Part shown: piece after piece, positions 26,201 to 38,639 of the stretch | How the letters are laid out: every line of letters starts with the position of its first letter | Numbering within the stretch: position 1 is the stretch's first letter | Source of the DNA: Chrysemys picta bellii | Taxonomy: Eukaryota > Chordata > Testudines > Emydidae | Length of the DNA stretch: 64,000 bases | NCBI RefSeq assembly: GCF_011386835.1 | Contig: NC_088804.1 | Coordinates: 38,613,549 to 38,677,548 of the forward strand | Direction of reading: 5' to 3' | The notes under the pieces: model-generated | Seen by the model: the letters and a program-made list of their open reading frames with translations, nothing else | Databases searched by the model: none | What the model was told of the DNA's origin: nothing | Program-made: the position numbers and the translations under genes

Positions 26201-26714
26201 GAGACGCTGTCACGGCCCCGGAGTTGGAGTCTGTCTGTTCTAGAGCGCAGCCCCGTCTGGGTCAGAGCCCGGGCGTCCAGCCTGTCCTTTCCGCGCAAGG
26301 GGCTGGGCAGGCGGTATTTTCAACGCTGCGCTGGGCGCAGGCTGGGTGGCGGTGGCGGTAGCGGGTAGAGGAACTTGCCATTGGCTGCGCCTGGGAACGC
26401 GATTCCCTTGCTGCTCCGGAGCCCCCGGGGGCCTGTCACCGCCACGTTGTTTGGGGTCCATTTGTCTCTCTCCACCGGACCAGGGCAATAAACGTGTAAA
26501 GGTTTCAGGGGCTGAGCTCGTTTGCAATGTAAACGCATTCCAGGCTGGGGCTGCCCCCAGACAGGAGCTTTACCACAAAATCCAAACCCTCCAAGCCCCT
26601 TCCTGCTGGGGCTTGTAAAAACCTTGATGCAGGAAGAGCAACATCCACCTGTCTTCTGCACGTCTGTTCCGCCCTGGCTACAGCAGCATTGTTCTGCAAG
26701 GGGGCTCGATCGGA

Positions 26715-27015
26715 CCCCATTGTGCTAGGCGCTGTACAGACACAGATCAGTAGTTCTCAAACTTGTGTCCTGGTGACCCCTTTCACATAGCAAGCCTCTG
26801 AGTGCGACCCTCCCCTTATGACATAAAAACATTTTTTAATATATTTAACCCCATTATCAATGCTGGAGGCAAAGCGGGGTTTGGGGTGGAGGCTGACAGC
26901 TGGCGACCCCCCATGTCATAACCTCACGACCCCCTGAGGGGTCCCCACCCCCAGTTTGAGAACCCCTGCAATAGATGCTCACTGCCCCAAAGAGCTTCCA
27001 ATCTAAGCACAGGGT
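26715..27015 (-). mobile_element. SINE/LINE tail split by the hAT element
   Basis: 'ttgtgctaggcgctgtacag' (before the insert) and 'ccccaaagagcttccaatct' (after) are adjacent segments of the widespread reptile tail sequence read on its minus strand. Confidence 0.5.
26748..26968. mobile_element. hAT (Charlie-type) element inside a retroelement tail
   Basis: The ends CAGTAGTTCTCAAAC and (inverse) CAGGGGTTCTCAAAC bound 221 bp. It interrupts a tail (ttgtgctaggcgctgtacag before, 'ccccaaagagcttccaatct' after) that is contiguous in other copies. Flanking octamers ACACAGAT and CAATAGAT are only partly similar, so the duplication has decayed. Confidence 0.75.
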
Positions 27016-27139
27016 AACAGATGGAGTGGGGCAGCTCAAGGTAACTGCGAGATTGTCTCGCCACACCAGGCACAGGCCCCTCTGCCTGTGAAACAGGAAT
27101 TCCCGCAATATTCTGATATTTAGTCACATTCCTGTTAAG

Positions 27140-27275
27140 GTGGGTGAGGTCAGATCTTTGATTGGATCCGCTTCTGTTGGTGAAAGAGACGAGCTTCCAA
27201 GCCACACGGAGTAAAGCTATTACCTCACCCGCCGGGTCTCTCTAATACCCTGGGACTGACTCGGCTACAGCACTG
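27140..27275. mobile_element. Penelope-like short element, decayed copy
   Basis: 'gttaaggtgggtgaggtcag', 'cttctgttggtgaaagagac' and 'attacctcacccgccgggtc', ending 'cggctacagcactgcaaac', follow the order seen in the intact copy at 63453-63650, with internal decay. Confidence 0.55.
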
Positions 27276-27414
27276 CAAACGCTAGTGGGAAGGGGCATTT
27301 TGGCTACACGGGAAATGCGCAGCCACAGATTCTGATACACGTATTCACCCTGAGTAGTGTCGCACTGAGCGCGTAGCTCCATTGATTTCAAAGGGCCTGA
27401 GGACCTATCTACCT

Positions 27415-27620
27415 AAGGCCGTGTCTATACTTGGGAGCCGACGTCACCATAGCCCCCTTGTCTAGATGCAGCGTGCACGGACAGAAGCAGTATTTTGCCA
27501 GGGGGAGGGACTCATCCTGGGAAGAACTCTTTTGCCCACGTAACTGCGTCTACACTGGGGGAGGGGGGTTGTTGGCATAGCGATGTCAGCTGGGGGCGGG
27601 GTTTGTTCACAGCCATGTCC
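27415..27620. mobile_element. Harbinger-like MITE remnants
   Basis: 'ggccgtgtctatacttggga' and 'actgcgtctacactggggga' are paired 'gtctaca' type ends. The interior is decayed. Confidence 0.35.
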
Positions 27621-27660
27621 CCGATGTGACTATCCCAGTGTAAGTCGGAAGTGTACAGAG

Positions 27661-27900
27661 CAGGGGTGGCCAAACTGCAGCTCACAAGCCACATGTGGCT
27701 CTTTTACGGTTAAAGTGCAGCTCGCCAAGCCCCCCACGCCCCTCCCATTCTCCACCTGCCGGACTGGGGAGGGGGGAGCTCAGGGCTTCTGCCCCGTGGC
27801 AGGGTGCCGGGGCTCGGGGCTTCAGGAGGAGCAGGGCTGAAGCCAGGAGCCCTGGCGGGCGCGCTTGGCTCTCTACCTTCTGAAGATGATCATATGCTGC
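27661..27900. mobile_element. hAT-type element, left end only recognised
   Basis: It starts with CAGGGGTGGCCAAACTGCAG, a hAT-type terminus, and has a GC-rich interior. No matching right end was found by 27900, so it is probably truncated. Confidence 0.45.
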
Positions 27901-28029
27901 CACAGTTGCAGTCAGCAAAGGAGCCTGAGCTGGGGTCCCACTTGGATCAGTAGATTAGGAAAGACGCTACCGACGTGTAGTGAATCCACCTCCCCGAAAG
28001 GTGGTAGCCACAGCGAGGGGAGAAGCCCT

Positions 28030-28115
28030 CCCGCCAACCTAGCGCTGTCTACACTGGGCGTTCGGTCGGTCCACACCCCTAAGTGATGACATAAGTGTGG
28101 AGTGTAGACCAGGGC
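28030..28115. mobile_element. Harbinger-like MITE fragment
   Basis: 'gcgctgtctacactgggcgt' and 'gtgtagaccagggctaag' are inverted terminal motifs of the ggtctaca family. Confidence 0.4.
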
Positions 28116-29129
28116 TAAGTCCTTTAGTCTCTCCATATCCCAGTTCCCCAGGTGTAAATTGTGGACAACAGCCCTGGCCTGCCTCCAGCCCTGATCCGGA
28201 GGTGCTCTGGGGATGGGGGCTGTATAAATAAGTACCTTTAGCTGCTTAGCCTGAGTTAACTTTCACAGCCGGCCTCTCCCCAATTGCCAGTGAGGAGATA
28301 GGTGATGGGCAGAGGTAGCCCATCCTGGGGGATTGCATTACATCTTTTGCTGGGCTGTTTGATTTGATCTGGGGTAACCAGGGCTTAAATTCTCATAGAG
28401 TATTTCCCAGAGCTGCCCCTCGTCCCATACCCTCCCCCATTCGGGGCTCCGGGCTTCAGCAGTGGGGCACCAGAGCTCGGGGCTTCAGCCCCGTGGGGTG
28501 GGGGGCGCTGGGGCTCAGGGCTCCTACCCTGTGGGTTTGAAAATATTTCCCGGAGCTCTGCTCTGGACAGCTGTGGCTGAATTTAAGTTCTGGAGGTAAC
28601 AGAGAGGTTGATTGATGTGTTTTTAAAAGAGAGTCAAGGGCAGGCAGAGTGCTGGATGGGGGTGTCTCTGTTGCAGAGGAGCAGAAATCCAGTGATACAC
28701 ATACGCAGTGTAAGTATCTGGCGTTTGGGTAACCCAAAACGAACGACACGCTTCCTCTGCTGAGGGAGGAAACGTTTCACTGGACGTGCCAGGGCAGAAT
28801 CACAACTGACTCAGTACTTTCCAATCTCGCCGTATCCAGCCTCCAGTCTAGCACAGGTCTTGTTGCCAGACAGCTCTCTCCCAATTAGCAAGCCACAAAC
28901 TGCTTTATCAGTGACGTGAATCCTAACCAGACTAGGACAACATGTGGCTTGGGTTGGCGGGATCTCTGGCTTTGAAAGGTTAGAGGGAACAAGCGATGCA
29001 CAGTCTGTCCCAGCAGCTGGAGGGAGATGGAAGACAAGATGGTGTAAACGGGAATAACGCTACTGAGGTTACTTCCGTTTACAACAGCTGAGGCTTTTGC
29101 CCCGTCACTTCCAATCTTATCCTATGATC

Positions 29130-29405
29130 CCTAAGACTTGGTCTCCACTTAAAACTGACACCGACACAGCTGTTTTGGTTAGGAGTATGATTGCTTTTTA
29201 CTGATATAGCTATGCCAGTACAAGCTCTAGTGTAGACACACTTATACCAGCATATGGGGGCTTTTCCCAGCATAGCTTATGTCCCTTGGGGAACAGGTAT
29301 GAGCGGTGCCAACAGAAGCACTTTTATGCCTGTGTAAACTGCGTCTCCACTGGGAGGGTTTGCAGGTGTAGCTATGCCAGCAAAACTTTTCGAGTGTAGA
29401 CAAAA
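29130..29405. mobile_element. Harbinger-like MITE, 'cttggtctccact...agtgtagac'
   Basis: The left end 'agacttggtctccacttaaa' and right end 'ttttcgagtgtagacaaaat' are inverted. Internal blocks 'gatatagctatgccagtaca' and 'gtgtagctatgccagcaaaa' repeat. There is no coding capacity. Confidence 0.5.
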
Positions 29406-30587
29406 TCAAAGAGAGCAGCAAATAAATATTTCAATAATATGCAGTTGGGAATACGCCTCGCAAATACAAAATGGAGTGTATTTCAACCTTGTGTTGGCAT
29501 AAAGCAATACACTTCCTAGCATTTCTTGCCACCTTCTGTCCTAATTCGTTGTGTGGTGCTACTTTACATTGGGAAACAGCTGCCATATTCCCCCCAGAGC
29601 TGGCTGCATTTCAGTGTTGAACAATTTCTGTTTAAGTGCTTTGACAGCTCTTGTGATGAAAGGCATTATAGAAAAACATGAGACTTGTACTGTTAATGCA
29701 TCATCCCATCACATAATGTCGATAAATACACAGACAAGCTGTTTAGAAGGGGCCAGTGCCATATCTTAGCAAGAACATCCGTCTCCTGGCAAGAAAAAAA
29801 ATCCAGCCTTGTTTAGCAAGATGTTACTGAAGGGTCACACATTTCATAGTTTCTGTAGGCTGAACGCATTGCACACACCAAGGGCTTCTTGTCTTCTTTA
29901 ACAACTCCCCCCGCTCCCCCCCCCTCCCCGCCCCCAGCAGCTTTCTCGCTCTCACATCCTCCTGTGTTTCAGGAATTCCCTGCAATCCTCCTACTGCCTT
30001 CCTCATTCCTGGGATTCTGGGTGCCCCTTTTCCCCACTGCCAAGGGCTCTGTGTTTCCCCCGCCCCCCAGTCCTCACTCCACCACATGGCAGGGGCTCCG
30101 TGTGTCTCCCATTCCCCCTGCTCCTGTTTTAACCTACCTATGTCTAGAGGGTCACACACTTCATTGCTTCTGTTGGCCAAGCTTGAATCCCCCCATGTGT
30201 GCCCTGCCCGACGCACACACTTTGTAATTTAAGTTGTTTCTTTTCTGTCTGTCTCAGAGATGTCCAGGGGTCCCCATTTCAAGTGCCATTGGGAGGATGG
30301 GCAAAGCCCAGATGGGGATGTTGCCACACTGGAGGGTGTTAATAACTCCCATCAAAGAGGTCTTTGATCTATAGACAATTCCAGCTGATGGGTGTGCTAA
30401 CCAGATGCCATAGGGCTCGGTGCGTTCCCTGCTCCCCACTTCTGGCTTTATGATTTTCCCCCAAATCAACAGAATTCTGCCCACTGATGCCTGGAACATT
30501 CCTGGACATTTTGAAATTGATTGGATGCGGCATTCAAAAGTTACCATCGGAGAAATGCCCTCACGTTGAGCGTAGGCCTTGCTTCAC

Positions 30588-30720
30588 TAAGGCCTGGTCT
30601 ACACTTAAATTAAGTGTAACCACCTAGCTACATCCCTCGGGGCTGTGAAAATGTTTTGCCCTGAGCATTGTAGTTAGGTTGATCGAAGCCTCAGTGAAGA
30701 CACAGCTAGGAATTCTTCCA
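30588..30720. mobile_element. Harbinger-like MITE fragment
   Basis: 'aaggcctggtctacacttaa' is the standard left terminus of the family. The interior 'ctgagcattgtagttaggtt' is recognisable and the right end is decayed. Confidence 0.5.
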
Positions 30721-31979
30721 TGGACCTGGATACCACCCCTCGGAGAGGTGGATGAACTACATTGATGGATGGAACCATGGTGCTACAGCAGCACGGGTGC
30801 AGCACCGTAGCTGTGTCACTAGCAGCGATAGCAAAGCAGGTTTGTGGGTATCGTTTTGTCTCGTGCTTGTCTGAGCAGTGAAGCACGTGGGTTTTGGTAA
30901 AGTATTAAAGAAGGGAAATCAATGGTGTCTCAGCATGAAACACGAGAGCCATCCATCATACCAGCTTTTCCATTTGTTCCATTAGCATTGCCTGGTGCAG
31001 GGTACACTCTACAGGTGCCTTCTAAGTTGTGCCATGGGCTAGCCAGAGTGCCACTTGGCTTCTCTGAGGCAGGGCACACAGCCGCCACTTCTAAGGCCAG
31101 AAAATCGGGCTGCACGTAAAGTGAAATTAATATTTTACTACCTGTTGTTACCGAATGGCAGCCCTGAGGTGCTGAGCAGAAGTTAATGATTAAATGCAAA
31201 GTTAACATGGCTACTGACAAGGATTTCAGCAGAGCTACTCCTGATTTCCTGAGATCAGAATCAGGCTCCTTTGATATATATGATCATAGCCAACAGAGAT
31301 GGAAAGTTGCTGCTAGGTCACTGAGTCAATGCACTGCAAAGACTGGATGTCATCCCACGGTGGGGGAGGGAGTGGATATTAAACTAGGTGGTAGCAAGAG
31401 GGAGTTCCCACAGGAGTACAGCTGGAATAGAGAATGTTTATGCACAGAGAAATGAGCAGTGTGTCCTGAGTTCCCTGTGCTGCTAGTAAAGATATCTGTT
31501 TTTTGGCAAGTATTTTCCTCCCAGCCCAACCTCTTCTGCTGCCAGACACCAAAACAGCCTGATTCCAATCCTGTAAATCAGGAGTAGCTCAGTTGAAGTC
31601 AGTGAACTTGAGCTGGTGTAAACCTCGTGCCGCTGAGATCAGAATCAGGCCAGGAGCTATTCTTCCAACTGCAGTCTCTCTCCTTCTCCCACCCTATGCT
31701 ATATACCTCTTCCATGCTACCCCCTACGCTCTAAACTACCTCCACCTCATTGGCCACAAGTGACGCCTCCAAGCCACTTCCTTTACCTCCCTCCTTAAAA
31801 GTCATGCTTTGCTCATGGTGCCCGTGCTGGTCCCCCTGACTCCCAGTACTACCCGCTCTCACACTCACACCTTAATTCTTTGCATTGCACCTGTCTATGG
31901 CCCCAATCCTGCACTGAGCACTGGGCAAGCAGATCCATGCACTCTATGTAGAGCCCCATTGAAATTAATGGGGCTCCAC

Positions 31980-32577
31980 GTCATTCTGGGGTGTACGAAC
32001 AGGAGTGTCGTATGTAAGATCCCAGAGATAATTGTTCAGCTCTACTCAGCATTGGGGAGGCCTCAGCTGGAGTCCTGTGTCCAGTTTTGGGCACTGCACT
32101 TTATGAAAGAGGTGGACAAATTGGAGAGAGTCCAGAGGAGAGTGACAAGAATAAGAGATTTAGAAAACATGAGCTATGGGGAAAGGTTGCAAGACCGGTG
32201 TATGTTTAGTCTAGAAAAGAGAAGGCGGGGAGGAGATCTGATAGCAGTCTTAAAATATGTAAAAGGTTTTATAAAGAGGGTGTTGATCCATTGTTCTCCA
32301 TGTTCACTGAGTGTAGGACAAGAAGTAATTGGATTAATTTGCAGCACGGGAGATTTAGGTGAGATATCAGGAAAAACCTAACTCTAAGGGTAGTTAAGCA
32401 CTGGAACAGGCTTCCAAGGGAGGGTGTGGAATCCCCGTCACTGGAAGTTTTAAAGAACAGGTTAGACAAACTCCTGTCAGGAATGGTCTAGGTTTACTTG
32501 GTCCCGCCTCAGAACAGAGGGCAGGACTTGGTGACTTCTTTAGGTCCCTTCCAGTCCTAAATTTCTCTGATTCTTTG
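31980..32577 (+). mobile_element. CR1 LINE 3' end, plus orientation
   Basis: A decayed frame reads VVCKIPEIIVQLYSALGRPQ, then [20 protein letters not shown] and MFSLEKRRRGGDLIAVLKYV, which is the CR1 ORF2 C terminus. It is followed by the noncoding 3' end and a terminal 'atttctctgattctttggg', close to the CR1 octamer repeat tail. Confidence 0.8.
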
Positions 32578-33234
32578 GGCACAAGGGTCTGCCCAGTTGA
32601 GCTCCAAATGAGAGGCTTGTGTTGCAATCAGTCAGTGGGAGGTATGCACCCATAACCTAGGGCAGAATGTGGTTCTTTAGACTGTGAACTCCGTGGGTGC
32701 AAAGTCTTCCTCTTGGAGAAGAGTCTGAACTAAAACCCCAGACCCAAACTTTGTAGCTGTGGGCCCGCCTTTATTTCCTGTGTGTCAGATTCCTCTGATT
32801 ATGGTCTCATCATCTGTTTCTCCAGAAGCAATTGTGACCCCGTAATACAGTGCTGGACTCTGCCGGATCACATAACAGGAAGAGGGGAGTGGCGAAGTTC
32901 TCACTAACCATGATTCACTGGTGATACAAAAGCATATGTGCAAATTGATTCACACTCAAATAGCCTATGTTTGAAAGTTTCCCCAAGTTTAAATGTTCTT
33001 CTTTAAACTAAACAACAAACATTGAGTCATCAGGTGCCATGACATCAGTTAGTGGTTTTTCTGTCATGAACACCACTGCTTCCTGTTGTTTCCCAGTTCG
33101 ACACTGTACATGTGTGTATATATACACACAGCTAGACAGAGCCACCTTAGAGAACCTTTCAAATGCAAAACAAGAGAAACCTACCACTGCTGCTTCCTGT
33201 CTGGGCGCTTTCTGAAATGTTCGTCTCTTTGCAG

Positions 33235-33340
33235 CAGTCGTGAAGCAGAGGAGCAGATCCGGAGCGCTGTGCGTTTAATTTATGAGCCACTCCACGCTAA
33301 AAGGATGAAAACATGGGACTTAAGTTATCCTGCCTGAAAG
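33235..33340 (+). other. C16orf74: C16orf74 homolog exon with start codon
   Basis: The acceptor 'tcgtctctttgcag' ends at 33234, with a second possible AG three bases later. The donor AAAG|GTAAGA follows 33340. The exon holds 78 nt of 5'UTR and the first 28 coding nt. Confidence 0.75.
33313..33340 (+). CDS. C16orf74: C16orf74 homolog, first coding exon (rest not found)
   Basis: The exon encodes MGLKLSCLK and the first base of a Gly codon, followed by a consensus donor. The human protein, from memory, starts MGLKMSCLKG and is 76 residues long. Position and strand between EMC8 and GINS2 agree with mammalian gene order. Gly2 and Cys7 are kept, the arrangement expected for N-myristoylation with nearby palmitoylation. 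The human protein carries a PDIIIT calcineurin-docking motif further on. I searched by eye for codons of DEAPVLND, PDIIITPPTPTG and the acidic C terminus between 33341 and 61000, with acceptors in phase 1, and found nothing convincing. The missing exon may lie in the N gap at 47366-47865 or be too diverged to see. Confidence 0.78.
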
Positions 33341-33721
33341 GTAAGAATGCACTTCAGCCCTTGCATGTCTGTGTGGCCTGCAGCACGCTCACCACTTGCT
33401 GTGTTGGGCAGAGTCAGAGTGCAATGTAACGTTCCTGGTTCCTCAAGGGTTTTTTCCACTGGGCTAGAAAAATCTCCAGCAACCTCAAAATATTTAGCAG
33501 GGTGTCATTTACCTGGGAGCCACTATGGCTCAGAATCCACAACTGGGAATGTTCTGGGGACATCCCCTTTAAGCTGGAGAGGGCTGTTGGTAGCAATGTA
33601 CAATTTGTAGCCATGCTGAGCATCTCTTGCCCCTCTCAGGTTCCACAACGTTGCCTCTTCTCCAAGGCAGAACTCCCATGACACAGGAGCCGATCCTCCC
33701 TCTTTTCCATCTCTCCCTTCA

Positions 33722-33985
33722 GAGAGGAGGCGCGGTCTTGTGCTTAAGGCACTGAACTGAGAGGCAGGAGATGTGGGTTCTTTCCAGCTCTGCTACCGAC
33801 TCAGCCAAGTCAACCCGTGCCTCAGTTTCCCATCTGTATAATGCTCCTACTCTAGCCTATTTAGATTGTGAGTTCTTCGAGGCAGGGCCTGTCTCTTACT
33901 AAGTTCTAGTACAGCACCTAGCACAATGAGACGCCAATCTCAGCCGGAGCTTCCAGGTGCTACTGAAACATCAATAATAACAATC
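33722..33985 (+). mobile_element. tRNA-derived turtle SINE, full length
   Basis: The tRNA-like head ('gcggtcttgtgcttaaggca', 'tgagaggcaggagatgtggg') is followed by the body ('ctcagtttcccatctgtata', 'tagattgtgagttcttcgag') and the tail ('agtacagcacctagcacaat'), ending in an aat-rich stretch. The Pol III B box is degraded. Confidence 0.7.
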
Positions 33986-34619
33986 CGCTCATGTCATCGT
34001 CCAGAGGGGGCAGGGCAGTTCTGTAGAGATAACAGGCCTTATGAAGAACAAGAAAACACTGCTAGTCTCCTTCCCCCCAAGAAAATGGAATGCTGGGTAC
34101 AGCTACATGCTGGCAAACATGGTCTCCATAATTAAGGGTCAGTTACAACCATCCCACGCAAAGAATCTCTGCGTGGATCTGATGTGTAGTTTCCCCAGGC
34201 CTCAGTTTCCTGCCCAGCAAAATTGTATCCCCAATAGCCCCACGCCTGCCTCCTTCACAGAGAGCCAGGCCACTCCTAGCTGCAAACTGAGCAGCAAGGG
34301 GGTTCACCCAGAGCTGCCCACAGAGTCACTTCCCTCCAGAGCTGTATCTGCCTCTTTCTGTGGTGAGCAATGATTATTGTACTCAGCATTTTCCCAGTGG
34401 GAGGGAGGGCACCCTGTGAAGGGGGTGAGTGTTGCTCTCCTTTTAGAGGCAGGGGAAGCTAAGGCAGAGACTTTCACTACGTGCATGGGGAGTCGGTGGC
34501 CACGTGGGTATTAGAACCCAGAATTTCCTAGCACCCAGCCCTGTATTCAGGCCACCCGGGCAGTGGTATGTCCAACACAGGCAAGACTACATGGGAGGGA
34601 AAGATACCAAACCTGAATA

Positions 34620-35035
34620 GCGTAGGAGGGCAATGCTGCCAGCTCTTGGGGTTTGATCGCGAGTCTCCTGCTATTTGGTGTTTTTGCTAAGAGTCCTGTG
34701 ATTAGGGAAGGGTCTCAACTTTCAATTTAGAAAAAATAGTAAGTTTGAGCTTTCTGGGGGCAAGGGAGTGTCTTTTTGTCTGTGTTTGTGCAGCGCCTGG
34801 CACAATGGGCACCCGGGCCATTACTAGGGCTCCTTGGAGCTACCGTAACACAAATAATAAATAACAATTTTCACCTTCCTGGCTTGAAAATGTGACCTGG
34901 GGATGTTCAAAGCCCAGTTCCCTTCCCCCCAGGCCCTCATCAGATTGGCTTAAAAATTATGAGATTTTAAAGTAATCTCGTGATTTCGGGGGGCGGAGGG
35001 GGAGGGCTGCCTCGTGATTTTTTGGCCACTCTGGG
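34620..35035. mobile_element. Dispersed repeat 'gagtctcctgctatttggtg' interrupted by SINE tail
   Basis: 'gagtctcctgctatttggtg' plus 'tttttgctaagag' and 'aaattatgagattttaaagt' recur in similar order at 57344-57640 ('catgatatttggtgtttttc', 'aaaaatctcatgattttcaa'). 34775-34862 is a turtle SINE tail inserted within it. The family is unknown to me. Confidence 0.45.
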
Positions 35036-35589
35036 TTGGTGCTGCAGGAATTGGCCAGCTGTGACTATGGGCAGAGGCATGGGCCCTCGCTCCAGCAGCA
35101 GATGCCTGGTGTTCGTATAGCTGGCACAACGGTGAGTTTTATGGCTGCAATAACCCGGGGGCGTTGGAGGCTGAAGGAAAGCTGGAGGCCATTAGTGATT
35201 TATGATTATGACTTGCTAAAACCACAGCTGGCAAGAGCCCGCAGTGCTTGTCGCATGTCCCGGGGAACTGGCAGCCAGGCTGAGAGGCCAGGGACTGATG
35301 CACAGGCTGGCTCGGAGCCCCCCTTTGCCAGCCAACAGGACTGTGGGTTTAATGGGAAAGGGGATGTGGAGCTCCCGCGGCTGTGGTGGGCAAGGCTGAT
35401 GCCCACACACTTCTGCTTTTGCAGACAAACCCACCCAGGAGGAGGAGCTCAGCTGGTGGCTGCAGACGGCCTCTCCCCCTGGCTTCCAAGAAAAGGTGGT
35501 GACTCACTGCTCCCTGGGGGATGGAAAGGGCCAGTGAGATCAGCCCCGGCCAGCTCCACACTGCAGCTGGGGTGGGACTGTTCCCTACA

Positions 35590-35678
35590 GGAAAGGCAAT
35601 TTGTTAGTCTCTAAGGTGCCACAAGTACTCCTGTGCTTTTTGCGGATACAGACTAACACGGCTGCTACTCTGAAACCT
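35590..35678 (+). mobile_element. Right-hand part of the fold-back retroelement family
   Basis: 'tttgttagtctctaaggtgc' through 'gatacagactaacacggctg' and 'ctactctgaaac' matches the right arm and end of the element at 22906-23100. The left arm and a target duplication are absent. Confidence 0.65.
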
Positions 35679-38639
35679 AATGTTGCCAGGTGATTCATGG
35701 ATGGGGCTTCCACCCCTTCCCCTGGAACATTGTTCAGTGATCTCACTGCCAGGGCATCTGCCCACCTGGTCGATTTCCTGCGGATCCTCCTCGAACCCCC
35801 TGTGCAGTCCCTGCTCCAGCTGGGCGTCTGTACAAACGGGGGCTCTTTGTGAAGGGGCAATGTGCCTCGTCCAGAGTTTGAACCCAGGGCCTGTGGCACC
35901 CCCGCGCTGCGCCCCTCGACTGATGAGCTTTGTGACAAAACCGAGGGGAGGGGAGCCGACGCCCACACTTTGCCCACCCGGTGGCCGAGTCTGCCGGGGG
36001 TTCCTCTTGCCGGCTCCCAGTTCCCACATGGAACGGGGGGATGAGGGTTTGTTCAGACAGCTCCTCAGAGACGGCCACAGCAGCAATGAACCCCAGGCCA
36101 GCGGGAGGAAGCATCTCTCGGGAGCCCCAGAGAGGCAGGAAACTCAGCTGCTAGGGCTGGGAGACGCGTACCTCTCAGGGGGACGGTGCTGGCAACCCTT
36201 GGCAGTGAACGGCTCTCAACAGCGACCCCTTCTGGCCAGCAGTTGGAGCAGTGCTCATGGGCTCAGATGGAGCACTCGTCCAGCCCTTCTTGGGTCAGAG
36301 ATGGTCACCAAGACGCAGGACCTGAGTTGGGGAGGCCTCTCTCCCCACTATCTCTGAATGGACAGCTGGGGAAGCTTGTTTGCAAAGCAGCAGCGAGCGC
36401 TCTAATGCACTCCGCTGTCTCAGTGGGCGAGTGCTGAATATTGCATCACCCATTAGCTTTTACGGCTGCTTGGCCAAGGGACTAGCCCAGTGCCAGGGAA
36501 TGCTGTCAGCGCTAATGCAGAGCCCGAGGGCTGAGCCCTGGAAAGCGGCTGCCTCGCGGTCCCAGGAGGGCTCCCTGCACAGCTGGTTTGTGCCAGTTCC
36601 CTCGGGCAGAAGCTCTGGGGAATGTGGCTTGAAAACTATCTCCCAGGAAGAAGCGGGGAAAAGCCGCCCCATGCCACACTGAACATATGGGTGATTTATC
36701 CTGTCTTTGGAGCCAATGCAGGTAAACAAGGTGTTTTGTCAAGCTCCCGGGGAACAGCACGGCCGTACCATGTGATCCAGCTCCCTGCAGCCAGCCTCAT
36801 ACCTGCCCCCATGCAACGTAACCCAGCATGTCCTCTGCCCCTGAAACAGCTAGTCCTCAACCCAGCAAATGTTTAATGTACAAATAGTGCCGAGCCACAA
36901 AGCCTAGATGCGGAGTCAGAGCCGGATCTAAACCTTCCCAGAGTTTGAGGGGTTCCCATATGGTTTTCTAGATCAGGCCAGTTATAAAGCTGGACCCCCA
37001 GGTCCCACAGCTTGGATCTGGAGTCAGACTTCCCCATTCTTTGGGGATGTTTGGGGCCTGCCTCTCTGGCTGTAAGCCCAGTAGGAGGGAAGATTTAAAG
37101 TACAGTCGCATCTCAATCTAATTCTAGCCCAGAAACTCCATGAGGATTTTGAATCTGAACTGAGATCCAGAACCGGGCTATGCAACTGGCCTCTCGCTAA
37201 GGGGACATCCACACTGCAGTCCAGAGGCATGACTGCAGCATGTGTAGACACACCCACGCTAGCGTTAATCCAGCTACTCAGATACAACAGCAGTGAAGCC
37301 GCAGCAGTGTGGGCTTCAGCATGGCCTGTACAAGCCATGGGACCCTGGGTAATAGGACCTGAAGTCCGTGCTGGTGTCTTCATTATTACAGGTTCTTCAG
37401 TTAGCTAGATCAAAACCAGCTTGGGTATGTCTACACATGCTGCCACTCCACCTCCGAGCAAAGCTTCTGCTCCAGGCTGTCCTCTCCACTTGGAGAGGTG
37501 GGAGCTGGATCCCACCTTGTGCCTTGGGACCATTCTTAGATTTTGGCCAGATAAAGACGGGAGTAGAGAAGGGTCCCTAAATGAAAGAGAGACATCACCA
37601 TCGCCTTGCAGGGTGCTGCGGATACAGGCGGGCAGAGAGTAATAGTGAGCTAGTGACAGACCCCCTGTGCTACTGGTAGCACACTAAGCTGTGCATTAAA
37701 GCCCCTCCGACAGCTCATAGCTGGGCATCTCCCACACAGCCCGTGACACGGCTGGAGCCTCGTTTTTTATATCCATCGGGGCACATCCACTAAACCCAAA
37801 GGCTCAGGCTGGGTCTTAGTGTGGGCATCATGTGACCCGAGAAGGAGCATCGACGGCCCAGAGAGTACCCTGGTACATCCACGCAGCCAGGTCCTGCGCA
37901 GTATCCTTGCCAGTGGGCCCTGCAGCCGGCCTGTGTGTGATGGCTAGCCCCTGACTGCCCTTTTACAGCTGGGCAGACAGCTATTGAAAGGGTGGATGTG
38001 CTTGGTGCACAGGTCCCTCTTTGCATGGGTCCCTTTAAGATCAGCCTGGGAAAAGCAGAAGTGAAACCAGGTCACATCACTGAAAGGGAAGCTTCCGTGG
38101 CTGCTGCTTCAGGCTAGTGGCTGGTGTGAGCGGCTGGGCTAGAAGAACCCAGCACACTTGCCAAGGCAGCGCAGCGGGTAGGGGCATTTGAATCTCAAAA
38201 ACCATTGGCTCAGGGTTTGGTGCTGGGCACCAGATTCTGGTCTCCTGGACACCACTGTCAATCCAGGGTAACTTCGCCAATGCTGGAGGGGCTCTGAGTT
38301 TACATGGGTGTAACTAGAATTGGAACCCGGTCCTTCAAGTTACAGGGGGATCTTGGGCAGAGAGGTGGTAGGGTGGGGCTCAGGGAGGTTGTTACTCTAG
38401 AAATAATGCCATCAGGAGTGAATGAACCCAGGAGTTGTTTAGCGTGATCCCAAAGGGTATTAGTTCCAATCTTGCAAGGGGCTGGGCTCCTAACCACCCA
38501 CTGGCTTCCCCAGGAGCAGTTCACAGGATTGGGGTCCTACATAGAAGCTATGGGATGAAACCAATTTAGGCGGAAGCCAGAAGAACATGTGCAACCAGCT
38601 GAGCTCGAAAAGGCCATGGGACAGTCTCAGCCAGGGAGG

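Larger units (their letters stand above)
26012..33234 (+). other. First intron of the C16orf74 homolog (inferred)
   Basis: The interval lies between the donor at 26012 and the acceptor at 33232-33234. It is populated by the hAT, Penelope-like, MITE and CR1 copies listed separately and by a pyrimidine-rich stretch at 29905-30120. No coding sequence is recognised in it. Confidence 0.4.

Noticed and set aside
25566..26661. Overlapping 113-176-codon frames in the CpG island on both strands
   Set aside because: GC-rich, stop-poor DNA with homopolymer C runs. No conserved start, domain or splice pattern.
35036..36357. Open frames of 192 and 225 codons on the plus strand
   Set aside because: No recognisable domain. 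They contain part of a dispersed retroelement and low-complexity GC-rich sequence, and the reverse strand is equally open.
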